In this document: positions 29,771-40,780 of the stretch, piece by piece
How positions within the stretch are numbered: the first letter of the stretch is position 1
Layout of the letters: each line of letters begins with the position of its first letter
Source: Palsa-1188 sp050010575
GTDB lineage: Bacteria; Bacillota; DSM-12270; Thermacetogeniales; Thermacetogeniaceae
Direction: 5' to 3'
DNA: 40,780 nucleotides
Assembly (NCBI GenBank): GCA_050010575.1
Contig: JBEKKU010000006.1
Span: 1 to 40,780, forward strand
Notes under the pieces: model-generated
Databases searched by the model: none
What the model was told of the DNA's origin: nothing
Seen by the model: the letters and a program-made list of their open reading frames with translations, nothing else
Translations under genes and position numbers: made by a program

Positions 29771-30154
29771 TTATCCCTTTGCTGCCTTCGGCCGTTTCGT
29801 CCCATATTTCGATCGGCCTCTGTTCCTGTTCTGCGTACCCCCGGTATCCAGGGTTCCCCTAATAATGTGATAGCGCACACCCGGCAGATCCTTCACCCTT
29901 CCGCCCCTGACCATCACCACCGAGTGTTCCTGGAGATTATGGCCAATGCCGGGGATGTAAGCTGTGACCTCAATACCATTGGTGAGCCGCACCCGGGCCA
30001 CCTTGCGGAGGGCAGAATTCGGCTTCTTTGGCGTAGTCGTATAAACACGGGTACACACGCCCCGTTTCTGGGCACAGTTTTTCAAAGCCGGTGCAGTTGA
30101 CTTCTTCTTGATCACCTTGCGGCCTTTACGCACTAACTGGTTTAATGTCGGCAC
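29771..30154 (-). CDS. rpsL: 30S ribosomal protein S12
   Basis: S12 is in the decoding centre. 127 residues: PTLNQLVRKGRKVIKKKS, TTTPKKPNSALRKVARVRL and GGRVKDLPGVRYHIIRGTLD. The lysines whose mutation gives streptomycin resistance (in TPKKPNS and RVKDLPG) are both wild-type. GTG at 30154 after AAGGAGGTGTTCAG. Confidence 0.98.
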   Translation of the reverse strand: MPTLNQLVRKGRKVIKKKSTAPALKNCAQKRGVCTRVYTTTPKKPNSALRKVARVRLTNGIEVTAYIPGIGHNLQEHSVVMVRGGRVKDLPGVRYHIIRGTLDTGGTQNRNRGRSKYGTKRPKAAKG

Positions 30155-30173
30155 CTGAACACCTCCTTATTTT

Positions 30174-30222
30174 GGGATGTGCGAGGTGTGAAGTTACTCA
30201 CTTCGCACCTCCCGCTTCTCAC
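30174..30222. repeat. Hairpin in the rplGB-rpsL gap
   Basis: GAGGTGTGAAGT pairs with ACTTCGCACCTC (12 bp, one G-U) around TACTC. The leading GGGATGTGCGAGGTG also opens the rpmJ-rpsM gap (12487). It lies directly upstream of the rpsL Shine-Dalgarno. Confidence 0.55.
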
Positions 30223-30227
30223 TTCTT

Positions 30228-30470
30228 TTATCGCAGGGTCGCCGCAGCAGCCGCTCCTACCTTGATGCCGCAGGTCTTGCCCAACTCAGACATGGAATCG
30301 ACCATCACCAACTCCAGGCTCTTCTCGCCGCATAACTTGATGATCGGGGAGATCACCCGCTCATCCGCGTCCTTGGCGACATAGACCACCTGGGTCTGGT
30401 CCTTCTCGATCGCCTTCTGGGTCTGTTTGGTCCCTACCACTTTGTTGCGGGTATTGATCAGTCTTTCCAT
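30228..30470 (-). CDS. rplGB: L7Ae-like K-turn RNA-binding protein
   Basis: An 80-residue member of the L7Ae/L30e/S12e/Gadd45 family, corresponding to Bacillus YbxF: TKQTQKAIEKDQTQVVYVAKDADERVISPIIKLCGEKSLELVMVDSMSELGKTCGIKVGAAAAAT. The Bacillus protein binds K-turn RNA; whether it is a stable ribosomal protein is uncertain. It is the first gene behind a good sigma-A promoter, so it heads the str transcript (rplGB-rpsL-rpsG-fusA-tuf). Confidence 0.93.
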   Translation of the reverse strand: MERLINTRNKVVGTKQTQKAIEKDQTQVVYVAKDADERVISPIIKLCGEKSLELVMVDSMSELGKTCGIKVGAAAAATLR

Positions 30471-30548
30471 CGTTCTTTCACATCCTGCCGACCCCGGCCT
30501 GCCGGTTTGTGACAGGCTGGTAGAAACTTAGAAATTCGCACAAAACTG

Positions 30549-30578
30549 ATTTTAACATCTTTCCAATTAAGCTGTCAA
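30549..30578 (-). promoter_or_regulatory. Sigma-A promoter of the str operon
   Basis: TTGACA (30578-30573) and TAAAAT (30554-30549) with an 18-bp spacer, about 80 bp before the rplGB start and after the rpoC stop. Very similar in sequence to the rplM and rpoB promoters in this window. Confidence 0.8.
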
Positions 30579-30583
30579 TCTAA

Positions 30584-30599
30584 AACACAGAATTGTGTT
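30584..30599 (-). terminator. Weak hairpin after rpoC
   Basis: AACACA-attc-TGTGTT on the minus strand, followed by TTAGATTG, lies 4 nt past the rpoC stop. The stem is only 6 bp and AT-rich, so it would terminate poorly; partial read-through into the str operon is likely. Confidence 0.3.
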
Positions 30600-30603
30600 G
30601 ATC

Positions 30604-34209
<3,606 letters not shown>

Positions 34210-34277
34210 TACCGACTCCTTCCTCTGGCATAAACATCATACAGTTACCGATTGTCACAAGAAAGGACTGTTATTGT

Positions 34278-37200
34278 CTACTCATCTGACTTCTCCTCAT
34301 CTTCATTCTTGGCATTGATCAGCGGGAGTAGATCCTTCAAGCTGTTCAGGCCCCGCTGGGGGCGTCCGGCCGGCACCGACTTCGGTTCCTCCAGAACTTC
34401 CTCTTCTTCCAGTGGCAGCACCAGCGGGAGCAGATCGGCCACAACTTCAGCCTCATCCTCGATCTCCTCCGCCTCCTCGGTCTCCACCTCGCTATCTGGA
34501 GAGATAAACTTCAGCTTTGGCGGTTTGGCAACCGGAAGCCGGGCCTCGCCGATATCCAGTTCCAGCTCTTTGGCAGTCTCGCTGATATCCTCGTCGCTCT
34601 CCCGGATCTCGATCTCCTCGTTGCTCTCCGAGAGCACCCGCACGTCCAGGCAGAGGCTCTGAAGCTCCTTGATCAATACCTTGAAGGATTCCGGCACTCC
34701 GGGTTCGGGAACATTCTCGCCCTTGACAATCGCCTCGTAAGTCTTCACCCGCCCGACCACATCATCAGACTTGACCGTGAGGATCTCCTGCAAGGTATAG
34801 GCTGCGCCATAGGCCTCCAGAGCCCAGACTTCCATCTCCCCGAAGCGCTGCCCGCCGAACTGGGCTTTGCCGCCCAAGGGCTGTTGAGTTACCAGGGAGT
34901 ATGGCCCGGTCGACCGGGCATGGATCTTGTCATCCACCAGGTGGGCCAGCTTGAGCATGTACAGATAGCCGACCGTGACCTCCCGGTCATAGGCATCACC
35001 GGTGCGCCCGTCGTAGAGCACTGTCTTGCCTTCTCTGGACATGCCCAACTGCCCCAGAGTGTCCATGATATCCTGCTCCCGGGCCCCGTCATAGACCGGG
35101 GTGGCCGTATACCGCTTCTGCTTCTGGGCTACCATGCCCAGGTGGCACTCCAGAACCTGTCCAATGTTCATTCGTGACGGGACGCCCAGAGGGTTCAAAA
35201 CGATCTCCACCGGGGTCCCATCCGGCAGGAAGGGCATATCCTCTTGCGGCAGGATCCGGGAGATGACCCCCTTGTTTCCGTGCCGGCCAGCCATCTTGTC
35301 CCCCACGGAGATCTTCCGCTTCTGGGCGACATAGACCCGCACCAGCCGGTTGACTCCCGGCGGTAGTTCGTCGCCGTTCTCCCGGGAGAAGACCTTGACA
35401 TTGACCACCCGACCGGATTCACCGTGCGGCACCCGGAGGGAAGTATCCCGGACCTCCCGGGCTTTCTCTCCGAAAATGGCCCTGAGCAGGCGCTCCTCAG
35501 CGGTCAGCTCGGTCTCCCCCTTGGGAGTAACCTTGCCGACCAGGATGTCGCCAGGCCGGACCTCGGCCCCCACGCTGATCACCCCGCGATCGTCCAGGTC
35601 CTTGAGCACATCCTCGCCCACGTTGGGAATGTCCCGGGTAATCTCCTCGGGCCCCAGCTTGGTGTCCCGGGCATCGCACTCGTATTCCTCAATATGAATG
35701 GAAGTGAAATAATCCTCCTTGACCAGCTTCTCGCTGATCAGGATGGCATCCTCGTAGTTGTAGCCCTCCCAGGGCATGAAGGCAATCAGTACGTTCCGCC
35801 CCAGGGCCAACTCACCGCCCTGGGTGCAGGGCCCGTCCGCGATCATCTCGCCAGCCTTGACCTTATGGCCCCGGGAGATGATCGGCTTCTGGTTGAGGCA
35901 GGTGCCCTGGTTGGAACGGGAAAACTTGATCAGTTTGTACTTGTCCACATCATGCTTGCCAGTGCTGCGCCTGATGTGGATCTCGTCCGCCGTCACCCGC
36001 ACCACAGTACCATCGTGCCGCGCCCTGATCACCACACCGGAGTCTTGAGCAACCCGGTGCTCGATCCCGGTCCCCACCAGGGGAGCCTCGGTGCGCAGCA
36101 GGGGTACCGCCTGGCGCTGCATGTTCGCCCCCATCAAGGCACGGTTGGCGTCATCGTGCTCCAGGAAAGGAATCAGGGCAGCAGCGATGCTGACCACCTG
36201 CTTCGGGGAGACGTCCATGAAGTCCACTTCCGAGGAGGGGACGATCAACACTTCGGAACCGTGCCGGGAATTGATACGCGGGCTTAGGAAACGTCCCTCT
36301 GCATCGATCGGAGCGTTCGCCTGGGCGATGATGTAATCCTCCTCTTCGTCAGCTGTCAGGTAAGCAATCTCCTCGGTAACATATCCTGACTCCTTGTCTA
36401 CCTTCCGGTACGGAGTCTCGATGAAACCGTACTGGTTGATCCGGGCAAAGGTGCTCAGGGATCCGATCAGGCCGATGTTCGGCCCTTCAGGGGTCTCGAT
36501 CGGGCACATGCGACCGTAGTGAGAGTGGTGCACGTCCCGCACCTCGAACCCGGCCCGTTCACGGCTCAATCCACCCGGGCCAAGGGCGCTCAGGCGCCGC
36601 TTATGAGTCAGTTCCGCCAGTGGATTGGTCTGGTCCATGAACTGCGACAACTGGCTACTGCCGAAGAATTCTTTGATCGCCGCCACCACCGGGCGAATGT
36701 TGATCAATGCCTGGGGGGTGATGGCCTCCACGTCCTGAATAGTCATGCGCTCCCGGACGACCCGCTCCATCCGGGCGAGCCCGATCCGGAACTGGTTCTG
36801 CAACAACTCGCCTACCGAGCGCACCCGCCGGTTGCCCAGGTGGTCAATATCGTCCACGTTCCCCTCCCCGTGCATCAGCTTCAGGAAGTAGCGCACTGCA
36901 TTAAGGATGTCATCCTTACGAAGGCACCGGCCAGTATAGGTAGGGTCGAGTTTCAGCTTTTTATTCAGCTTGTAGCGGCCGACATGGCCTAAATCATAGC
37001 GGCGTGGGTCCAGAAACAGGCCATCCAGCAAGGCGCGGGCGCTGTCGATGGTCGGCGGCTCGCCGGGGCGTAGTCGCTTGTAGATCTCCACCAGAGCCTC
37101 CTCCTGGTTCTGGCTGCTGTCCCGTTCCAGCGTGATCTTCATGAAATCATCCTGGTCGTAGAGTTCCAGGATCTGTTCGTTGGTGGGGTAGCCCAGCGCC

Positions 37201-37790
37201 CGGATCAGCACGCTGGCGGGCAACTTGCGGGTGCGGTCGATCCGCACATAGGCTACATCGTGGGCGTCGGTCTCAAGTTCCAGCCAGGCTCCCCGGTTAG
37301 GGATGACCGTGGCGCTATAAGTTTTTTTGCCTGTGGCATCGCTGCCGGAATGGTAATAAACTCCGGGAGAGCGTACAAGCTGGCTGACAATCACCCGCTC
37401 CGCCCCATTAATAATGAAAGTTCCCTTATCGGTCATCAGGGGAAAATCGCCCATGAACACGTCCTGTTCTTTGATCTCCCCGGTTTCCTTGTTGGTCAGA
37501 CGCACTTTCACCCGCAGGGGGGCGGCAAAGGTCACGTCCCGCTCCTTGCACTCCTCCACAGAGTACTTGGGATCCCCCAGGGTGTAGTCGATAAACTCCA
37601 GCATCAGATTGCCTGTGAAGTCCTGGATTGGAGAAACATCCTGAAACAGGTCGCGCAGGCCGGAACTGAGGAACCACTCGTAGGATTGCTGCTGGATTTC
37701 GATCAGGTTGGGTATCTCCAAAACCTCATGGATCCGCCCATAACTGTAACGCTGGTGTTGCCCTGCCTGAACCGGATATGGATATGCCAT
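34278..37790 (-). CDS. rpoB: DNA-directed RNA polymerase subunit beta
   Basis: About 1170 residues. MAYPYPVQAGQHQRYSYGRIHE is the start; the rifampicin region near residue 380 reads FGSSQLSQFMDQTNPLAELTHKRRLSALG, with the usual sensitive residues (D, H, S). GDKMAGRHGNKG and the C-terminal LGGKAQFGGQRFGEMEVWALEAYGA are typical. An acidic tail of about 90 residues follows. ATG at 37790 has AGGG 8 nt upstream; the frame extends 13 codons further but without a usable site. It has its own promoter. Confidence 0.98.
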   Translation of the reverse strand: MAYPYPVQAGQHQRYSYGRIHEVLEIPNLIEIQQQSYEWFLSSGLRDLFQDVSPIQDFTGNLMLEFIDYTLGDPKYSVEECKERDVTFAAPLRVKVRLTNKETGEIKEQDVFMGDFPLMTDKGTFIINGAERVIVSQLVRSPGVYYHSGSDATGKKTYSATVIPNRGAWLELETDAHDVAYVRIDRTRKLPASVLIRALGYPTNEQILELYDQDDFMKITLERDSSQNQEEALVEIYKRLRPGEPPTIDSARALLDGLFLDPRRYDLGHVGRYKLNKKLKLDPTYTGRCLRKDDILNAVRYFLKLMHGEGNVDDIDHLGNRRVRSVGELLQNQFRIGLARMERVVRERMTIQDVEAITPQALINIRPVVAAIKEFFGSSQLSQFMDQTNPLAELTHKRRLSALGPGGLSRERAGFEVRDVHHSHYGRMCPIETPEGPNIGLIGSLSTFARINQYGFIETPYRKVDKESGYVTEEIAYLTADEEEDYIIAQANAPIDAEGRFLSPRINSRHGSEVLIVPSSEVDFMDVSPKQVVSIAAALIPFLEHDDANRALMGANMQRQAVPLLRTEAPLVGTGIEHRVAQDSGVVIRARHDGTVVRVTADEIHIRRSTGKHDVDKYKLIKFSRSNQGTCLNQKPIISRGHKVKAGEMIADGPCTQGGELALGRNVLIAFMPWEGYNYEDAILISEKLVKEDYFTSIHIEEYECDARDTKLGPEEITRDIPNVGEDVLKDLDDRGVISVGAEVRPGDILVGKVTPKGETELTAEERLLRAIFGEKAREVRDTSLRVPHGESGRVVNVKVFSRENGDELPPGVNRLVRVYVAQKRKISVGDKMAGRHGNKGVISRILPQEDMPFLPDGTPVEIVLNPLGVPSRMNIGQVLECHLGMVAQKQKRYTATPVYDGAREQDIMDTLGQLGMSREGKTVLYDGRTGDAYDREVTVGYLYMLKLAHLVDDKIHARSTGPYSLVTQQPLGGKAQFGGQRFGEMEVWALEAYGAAYTLQEILTVKSDDVVGRVKTYEAIVKGENVPEPGVPESFKVLIKELQSLCLDVRVLSESNEEIEIRESDEDISETAKELELDIGEARLPVAKPPKLKFISPDSEVETEEAEEIEDEAEVVADLLPLVLPLEEEEVLEEPKSVPAGRPQRGLNSLKDLLPLINAKNEDEEKSDE

Positions 37791-37969
37791 GATGCCATCC
37801 CTCACCTCTGTCTTAAAAAGGTTTCGCATCCACCCGACAACTGCTCCGAAAAACAGATTTACCGGGATACATGCATTATGCCCCCGGGTTTACCATTAGT
37901 ATCCGTTTCCCTCCATTATTAACATATTTCAGCAATAATTATAGGGCTTGGTACAATAGACAATTTAAA

Positions 37970-37998
37970 ATTTTAGCATATCGATTAATCATTGTCAA
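37970..37998 (-). promoter_or_regulatory. Sigma-A promoter of rpoBC
   Basis: TTGACA (37998-37993) and TAAAAT (37975-37970) with a 17-bp spacer: almost consensus. It lies in the 311-bp rplL-rpoB gap and gives a leader of about 170 nt. The leader has GGAGGG followed by a six-codon frame (MVNPGA) of doubtful meaning; no other gene is visible there. Confidence 0.85.
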
Positions 37999-38000
37999 GC

Positions 38001-38076
38001 AAAAAAACACGAAAAAGGCAAAGAAACCACCTGCTACGTCTATCGCAAATGGTCTCCGCAGCTCAAATGTTTCTTT
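38001..38076 (-). terminator. Possible terminator/attenuator after rplL
   Basis: AAAGAAAC (38076-38069) can pair with GTTTCTTT (38027-38020), with a partial inner stem, and is followed by a T-rich run (38017-37999) that ends next to the rpoB -35 box. The loop is large, so it may be only a partial terminator, consistent with the usual lower expression of rpoBC than rplJL. Confidence 0.35.
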
Positions 38077-38101
38077 TCCCTGTAAACCAGTTATTTCCAG
38101 G

Positions 38102-38479
38102 CTATTTTATCTCTACCTCGGCGCCATTTTCTACCAGCTTCGCTTTGATCGCTTCGGCCTCTTCCTTATTCACCTTTTCTTTAACCGGCTTCGGGAAACT
38201 GTCAACCAGGTCCTTGGCCTCTTTGAGGCCCAGCCCGGTAATTTCCCGGACCACCTTGATGACGTTGATCTTCTTGTCGCCAATAGCCTTGAGGATGACG
38301 TCAAATTCAGTCTGCTCCTCTTCGACCGGGGTTTCTGCCGCTAGCGCTGCACCTGCGGCCACAGCCACCGGAGCCGCAGCACTGACACCGAATTCCTCTT
38401 CAAGGGCCTTGATCAGCTCTGACAACTCTAGCACTGTCATACCTTTGACGCTTTCAATAATTTCCGCTACCTTACTCAT
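38102..38479 (-). CDS. rplL: 50S ribosomal protein L7/L12
   Basis: The stalk protein that recruits GTPase factors. 125 residues: N-terminal dimerisation helix IIESVKGMTVLELSELIKALEEEFGVSA, an Ala/Val hinge, and the C-terminal domain EKTEFDV-type EEQTEFDVILKAIGDKKINVIKVVREITGLGLKEAKDLVDSFPKPVKE. ATG after GGAGGTAGATT; 58 bp after rplJ. Confidence 0.98.
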   Translation of the reverse strand: MSKVAEIIESVKGMTVLELSELIKALEEEFGVSAAAPVAVAAGAALAAETPVEEEQTEFDVILKAIGDKKINVIKVVREITGLGLKEAKDLVDSFPKPVKEKVNKEEAEAIKAKLVENGAEVEIK

Positions 38480-38537
38480 AATCTACCTCCTGATTATTCT
38501 TATGGTTATTGTGTTCTGCAATATTCTGAAACTCTGG

Positions 38538-39062
38538 TTAACTGGCAGCCTTCTGTTCCTCGATCGCCTTCAGGGCATAGGCCAGTTTGCGGATTGGCCC
38601 CGCCAGCACGGTTTGCAACCCGACGATGGGTCCCTGCAGTCCACGCATCACCTGGGATACCAGCACCTCGCGGCTCGGCAGATCAGCCAGCAGCTTGACA
38701 TCCCTGGCGCTGATCACCCGGCCTTCCAATAGACCACCCTTGATCTCCAGACTGCGTTTGGTCTTGAGAAAATTGTTCAACAGCTTCGGCGGAGTTGCCA
38801 GGTCGGTGTAGCCGAAGGCAATGATGGTGGGCCCCGTCAGCAGTAGTTCCAGCCCCTGGATGCCTCCCCGTTCAGCCGCAATCCTGGTCAGGGTATTCTT
38901 GGCCACCAGGAGTTCCGCCCCCGCCTCCCGGAAAGCCACCCGGAGCGCAGTGGCGTCGGCCACGTTCAGACCCCGGTAATCCGCGAACACCGCCACCTTG
39001 GAGGAGGTCAGCTTGGACGCCAGGTCGGCCACCAACTGCTTCTTTTTCTCGATTGTTGCCAT
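38538..39062 (-). CDS. rplJ: 50S ribosomal protein L10
   Basis: L10 anchors the L7/L12 stalk to 23S rRNA and represses its own mRNA. 174 residues: ATIEKKKQLVADLASKLTSSKVAVFADYRGLNVADATALRVAFREAGAELLVAKNTL. ATG at 39062 is 6 nt from AAGGAGG; the upstream frame (MAYVRRCK) lies over the Shine-Dalgarno. It is preceded by a leader of about 270 nt with an L10-type autoregulatory structure. Confidence 0.98.
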   Translation of the reverse strand: MATIEKKKQLVADLASKLTSSKVAVFADYRGLNVADATALRVAFREAGAELLVAKNTLTRIAAERGGIQGLELLLTGPTIIAFGYTDLATPPKLLNNFLKTKRSLEIKGGLLEGRVISARDVKLLADLPSREVLVSQVMRGLQGPIVGLQTVLAGPIRKLAYALKAIEEQKAAS

Positions 39063-39101
39063 TTTGCACCTCCTTACATATGCCATATAAACAACATTCT
39101 T

Positions 39102-39132
39102 GATTCAGATGGGGTAAAACCCCATCTGAATC
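39102..39132 (-). repeat. Perfect 13-bp hairpin in the rplJ leader
   Basis: GATTCAGATGGGG and CCCCATCTGAATC are exact complements around a 5-nt loop, 40 nt before the rplJ start and not followed by a U-tract. A shorter stem (CACCC-ttt-GGGTG, about 39149-39162) lies next to it. The function is unknown; possibly an inserted palindrome or an RNA-stability hairpin. Confidence 0.7.
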
Positions 39133-39169
39133 TTAGAAGATGTTATCCCACCCAAAGGGTGCCCGGCTT

Positions 39170-39216
39170 AGCGCCGCTTATCTCCCGCTTTAAGAAGCGG
39201 GAGTCATAGCGGCGGT
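39170..39216. repeat. Compound palindrome of mobile-element type in the rplJ leader
   Basis: An inner 9-bp stem CTCCCGCTT-taag-AAGCGGGAG (39182-39203) is enclosed by an outer imperfect stem AGCGCCGCT / AGCGGCGGT. Palindromes with a GACTCCCGCTT-type core are, as I recall, common at ends of IS200/IS605-like elements and their non-autonomous relatives; no transposase is present here. Confidence 0.5.
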
Positions 39217-39228
39217 TAGCTATCGGAT

Positions 39229-39261
39229 AAACAAAAATGCTCTCCCGGAAGACAGGAGGGC
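39229..39261 (-). terminator. Attenuator of the rplJL leader
   Basis: On the minus strand GCCCTCC (39261-39255) pairs with GGGAGAGC (39246-39239) with one mismatch, around TGTCTTCC, followed by ATTTTTGTTT. This is an intrinsic terminator placed just downstream of the L10-binding leader, as expected for transcription attenuation of rplJL. Confidence 0.65.
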
Positions 39262-39336
39262 AAATTATCAATCTCTACCCTGAACCTCGGCAGGTGTTCG
39301 CACATTAAGCCCTTGGCGCCTGCTGTCTCCGGTTAC
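39262..39336 (-). ncRNA. L10 leader (ribosomal protein autoregulatory RNA)
   Basis: The transcript between the promoter and the attenuator contains AGACAGCAGGCGCCAAGGGC, CTTAATGTGCGAACACC and TGCCGAGGTTCAGGG. CAGG/CCTG closes the core and the order AGACAGCAGG...GGCTTAA...CCTGCCGAGGT is that of the Firmicutes L10 leader, bound by the L10-L12 complex. Boundaries are approximate. Confidence 0.75.
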
Positions 39337-39342
39337 TGGCCG

Positions 39343-39371
39343 ATCATAGCAGATATTCGATTGGAAGTAAA
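39343..39371 (-). promoter_or_regulatory. Sigma-A promoter of rplJL
   Basis: TTTACT (39371-39366) and TATGAT (39348-39343) with a 17-bp spacer, immediately after the rplA stop codon. The start point would be near 39336, at the 5' edge of the L10 leader. Confidence 0.7.
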
Positions 39372-39373
39372 TA

Positions 39374-40072
39374 TTATTTAACGGCCACGCGCTGGTTGCT
39401 GACCCTGATCCCCGGTCCCATGGTCGAGGAGACGGTCACGCTCTTGATGTATTGGCCCTTGGTCGCGGCTGGCTTCGCCCTGACTATTACGTCCATCAAG
39501 GTGGTGAAGTTCTCCAGCAAGCCTTCCTCGGGAAAGGATGCCTTTCCGATGGGAGAGTGGATGATCCCGGTTTTATCGGCGCGGTACTCGATCTTGCCAG
39601 CCTTAATCTCCTTGACCGCCCGGCCGATGTCCATGGTCACCGTGCCAGTCTTGGGGTTCGGCATCAGTCCCCGGGGGCCTAGCAGTTTACCCAATCTACC
39701 CACCAGGCTCATCATATCGGGGGTGGCCACGGTTACTTCAAAATCGATCCAGCCACCCTGGATCTTCTCCACCATGTCTTCGGCTCCAACATAGTCAGCA
39801 CCGGCATCCTGGGCTTCCTGAGCCTTGTCGCCCTTGGCGAACACCAGCACCTTCCGGGACTTGCCGGTCCCGTTGGGGAGCACTACCGCTCCGCGCACCT
39901 GCTGGTCAGCGTGACGAACATCAATGCCCAGTCTGACGGAGACCTCCACGGTCTCGTCAAACTTGGCCGCTGCCGTCTCCTTCACCAGTCGCAGAGCCTC
40001 TGCCGGATCGTACAGAGTAGACCGTTCGAACTTCTCCAGAGCTGCCTGGTACTTCTTGCCTCTCTTTGGCAT
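39374..40072 (-). CDS. rplA: 50S ribosomal protein L1
   Basis: L1 forms the mobile stalk that guides E-site tRNA and represses its operon in E. coli. 232 residues: PKRGKKYQAALEKFERSTLYDPAEALRLVKETAAAKFDETVEVSVRLGID and GPRGLMPNPKTGTVT. ATG at 40072 with GGAGG upstream. 53 bp after rplK. Confidence 0.98.
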   Translation of the reverse strand: MPKRGKKYQAALEKFERSTLYDPAEALRLVKETAAAKFDETVEVSVRLGIDVRHADQQVRGAVVLPNGTGKSRKVLVFAKGDKAQEAQDAGADYVGAEDMVEKIQGGWIDFEVTVATPDMMSLVGRLGKLLGPRGLMPNPKTGTVTMDIGRAVKEIKAGKIEYRADKTGIIHSPIGKASFPEEGLLENFTTLMDVIVRAKPAATKGQYIKSVTVSSTMGPGIRVSNQRVAVK

Positions 40073-40125
40073 GTTGCATAGCCTCCTTGTGGTGTTAGCG
40101 GATTGCTCCTCCCACGTAATATTGG

Positions 40126-40551
40126 TTAGTCGACGACTTCGATGCCCATGCTGCGGGCAGTTCCCTCCACCATGCTCATGGCCGCTTCCACCGAGGCGGC
40201 ATTCAGGTCCCGCATCTTGAACTCGGCGATCTCCCTCACCTTGGCCCGGTTGACCTTGCCGACTTTCTTACGGTTGGGCTCGCCGGAGGCGGACTCGATT
40301 CCCAGGGCCTTCTTTAACAGGATCGAGGCCGGAGGGGTCTTACAGATGAAGCTGAAGGTCCGGTCCGCATAGACGGTCACCTCTACGGGGATTACCAGTC
40401 CCGCGTCGCCGGCGGTGCGCTCGTTGAATTCCTTGCAGAACGCCATGATGTTCAGGCCGTGGGGGCCAAGGGCGGAGCCAACTGGCGGCGCCGGAGTGGC
40501 CTTACCTGCGTTTACATGAAGCTTGACAAGGGCTGCAACCTTTTTGGCCAT
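40126..40551 (-). CDS. rplK: 50S ribosomal protein L11
   Basis: L11 binds the GTPase-associated rRNA and is needed for RelA-type signalling. 141 residues: VKLHVNAGKATPAPPVGSALGPHGLNIMAFCKEFNERT and the C-terminal rRNA-binding domain with KMRDLNAASVEAAMSMVEGTARSMGIEV. ATG at 40551; the Shine-Dalgarno is weak (AGGGAAGAG at a distance). The 135-bp gap before it holds a TATAAT (40631-40626, no good -35) and a CCAGAT/ATCTGG hairpin. Confidence 0.98.
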   Translation of the reverse strand: MAKKVAALVKLHVNAGKATPAPPVGSALGPHGLNIMAFCKEFNERTAGDAGLVIPVEVTVYADRTFSFICKTPPASILLKKALGIESASGEPNRKKVGKVNRAKVREIAEFKMRDLNAASVEAAMSMVEGTARSMGIEVVD

Positions 40552-40686
40552 ATTATTTCACTCTTCCCTTCAATTATTGTCAGACCTGCATAAACAGACC
40601 GGATGCATATTGTCATCTGCCAGATATTATATTTATTGTACTTTTAGATCTGGCTTCCGACCTCTTGCCTCTTGCTTCTGTATATA

Positions 40687-40780
40687 CTAGGCCAGTTTTT
40701 CGATCTGGGTAAACTCCAGTTCGACCGGCGTCTCCCGCCCAAACATGGAGACCAACACTCTAAGCTTGCTCTTTTCCGGG
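40687..40780 (-). CDS. nusG: Transcription termination/antitermination factor NusG, C-terminal end (cut by window edge)
   Basis: Only the last 31 codons are present: PEKSKLRVLVSMFGRETPVELEFTQIEKLA followed by TAG. This is the end of the NusG KOW domain (family pattern KVLVSMFGRETPVELEF). NusG binds RNA polymerase and Rho or S10. Its place before rplK is universal in Firmicutes; secE would lie further upstream, outside the window. Confidence 0.93.
   Translation of the reverse strand, partial: PEKSKLRVLVSMFGRETPVELEFTQIEKLA

Noticed and set aside
37791..37900. Leader peptide MVNPGA in the rpoB leader as a regulatory attenuation peptide
   Set aside because: Six codons with poor Shine-Dalgarno spacing, no run of a single amino acid and no convincing alternative hairpins nearby.

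Overview
The window looks like a chromosomal segment of a spore-forming, low-oxygen Firmicute of the class Clostridia, with moderately high GC (about 55-60 % by eye). The evidence is the Firmicutes ribosomal super-operon order, zinc-binding (C+) forms of S4, S14, L24, L36 and adenylate kinase, the germination amidase CwlD downstream of rpsI, the L7Ae-like protein between rpoC and rpsL, an MntR-type regulator, and an AmmeMemoRadiSam cluster. I cannot name the genus.

Region 1 (1-6,490) is accessory. It holds the 5' part of argC (minus) behind a possible ArgR-controlled promoter, a 12-TM MFS transporter (plus), and a three-gene operon on the minus strand: amrB (Memo-like), amrA (AMMECR1-like) and amrS (radical SAM). 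Next come a relic of a chitobiase-type surface module with a strong terminator, a small unknown gene and an MntR-family regulator whose divergent promoter region carries three copies of an octamer, and a signal peptidase I gene.

Region 2 (6,579-40,780) is all on the minus strand and reads from high to low coordinates: nusG (3' end), rplK, rplA, [L10 leader], rplJ, rplL, [promoter], rpoB, rpoC, [promoter], rplGB, rpsL, rpsG, fusA, tuf, rpsJ, rplC, rplD, rplW, rplB, rpsS, rplV, rpsC, rplP, rpmC, rpsQ, rplN, rplX, rplE, rpsZ, rpsH, rplF, rplR, rpsE, rpmD, rplO, secY, adk, map, a KOW-domain gene, infA, rpmJ, rpsM, rpsK, rpsD, rpoA, rplQ, truA, [promoter], rplM, rpsI, cwlD. It encodes most ribosomal proteins, the RNA polymerase core, the elongation factors, the Sec channel and N-terminal Met processing. 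Four good sigma-A promoters are visible (before rplJ, rpoB, rplGB and rplM), plus an L10 autoregulatory leader with an attenuator. No clear promoter was found between tuf and rplQ, so the S10-spc-alpha block is probably fed largely from the str promoter.

The most unusual feature is a set of short modular repeats and hairpins in the gaps of the ribosomal operon (between rpsJ/rplC, rpsM/rpsK, rpsK/rpsD, rpsD/rpoA, map/KOW and others). Many abut the Shine-Dalgarno sequence of the next gene. One repeat type is also found inside the 3' end of rpsC, where it appears to have been translated into a Pro/Gly/Asn-rich tail on S3. The AmmeMemoRadiSam operon is the other item of interest: it is conserved and enzymatic, and I know of no settled function for it.
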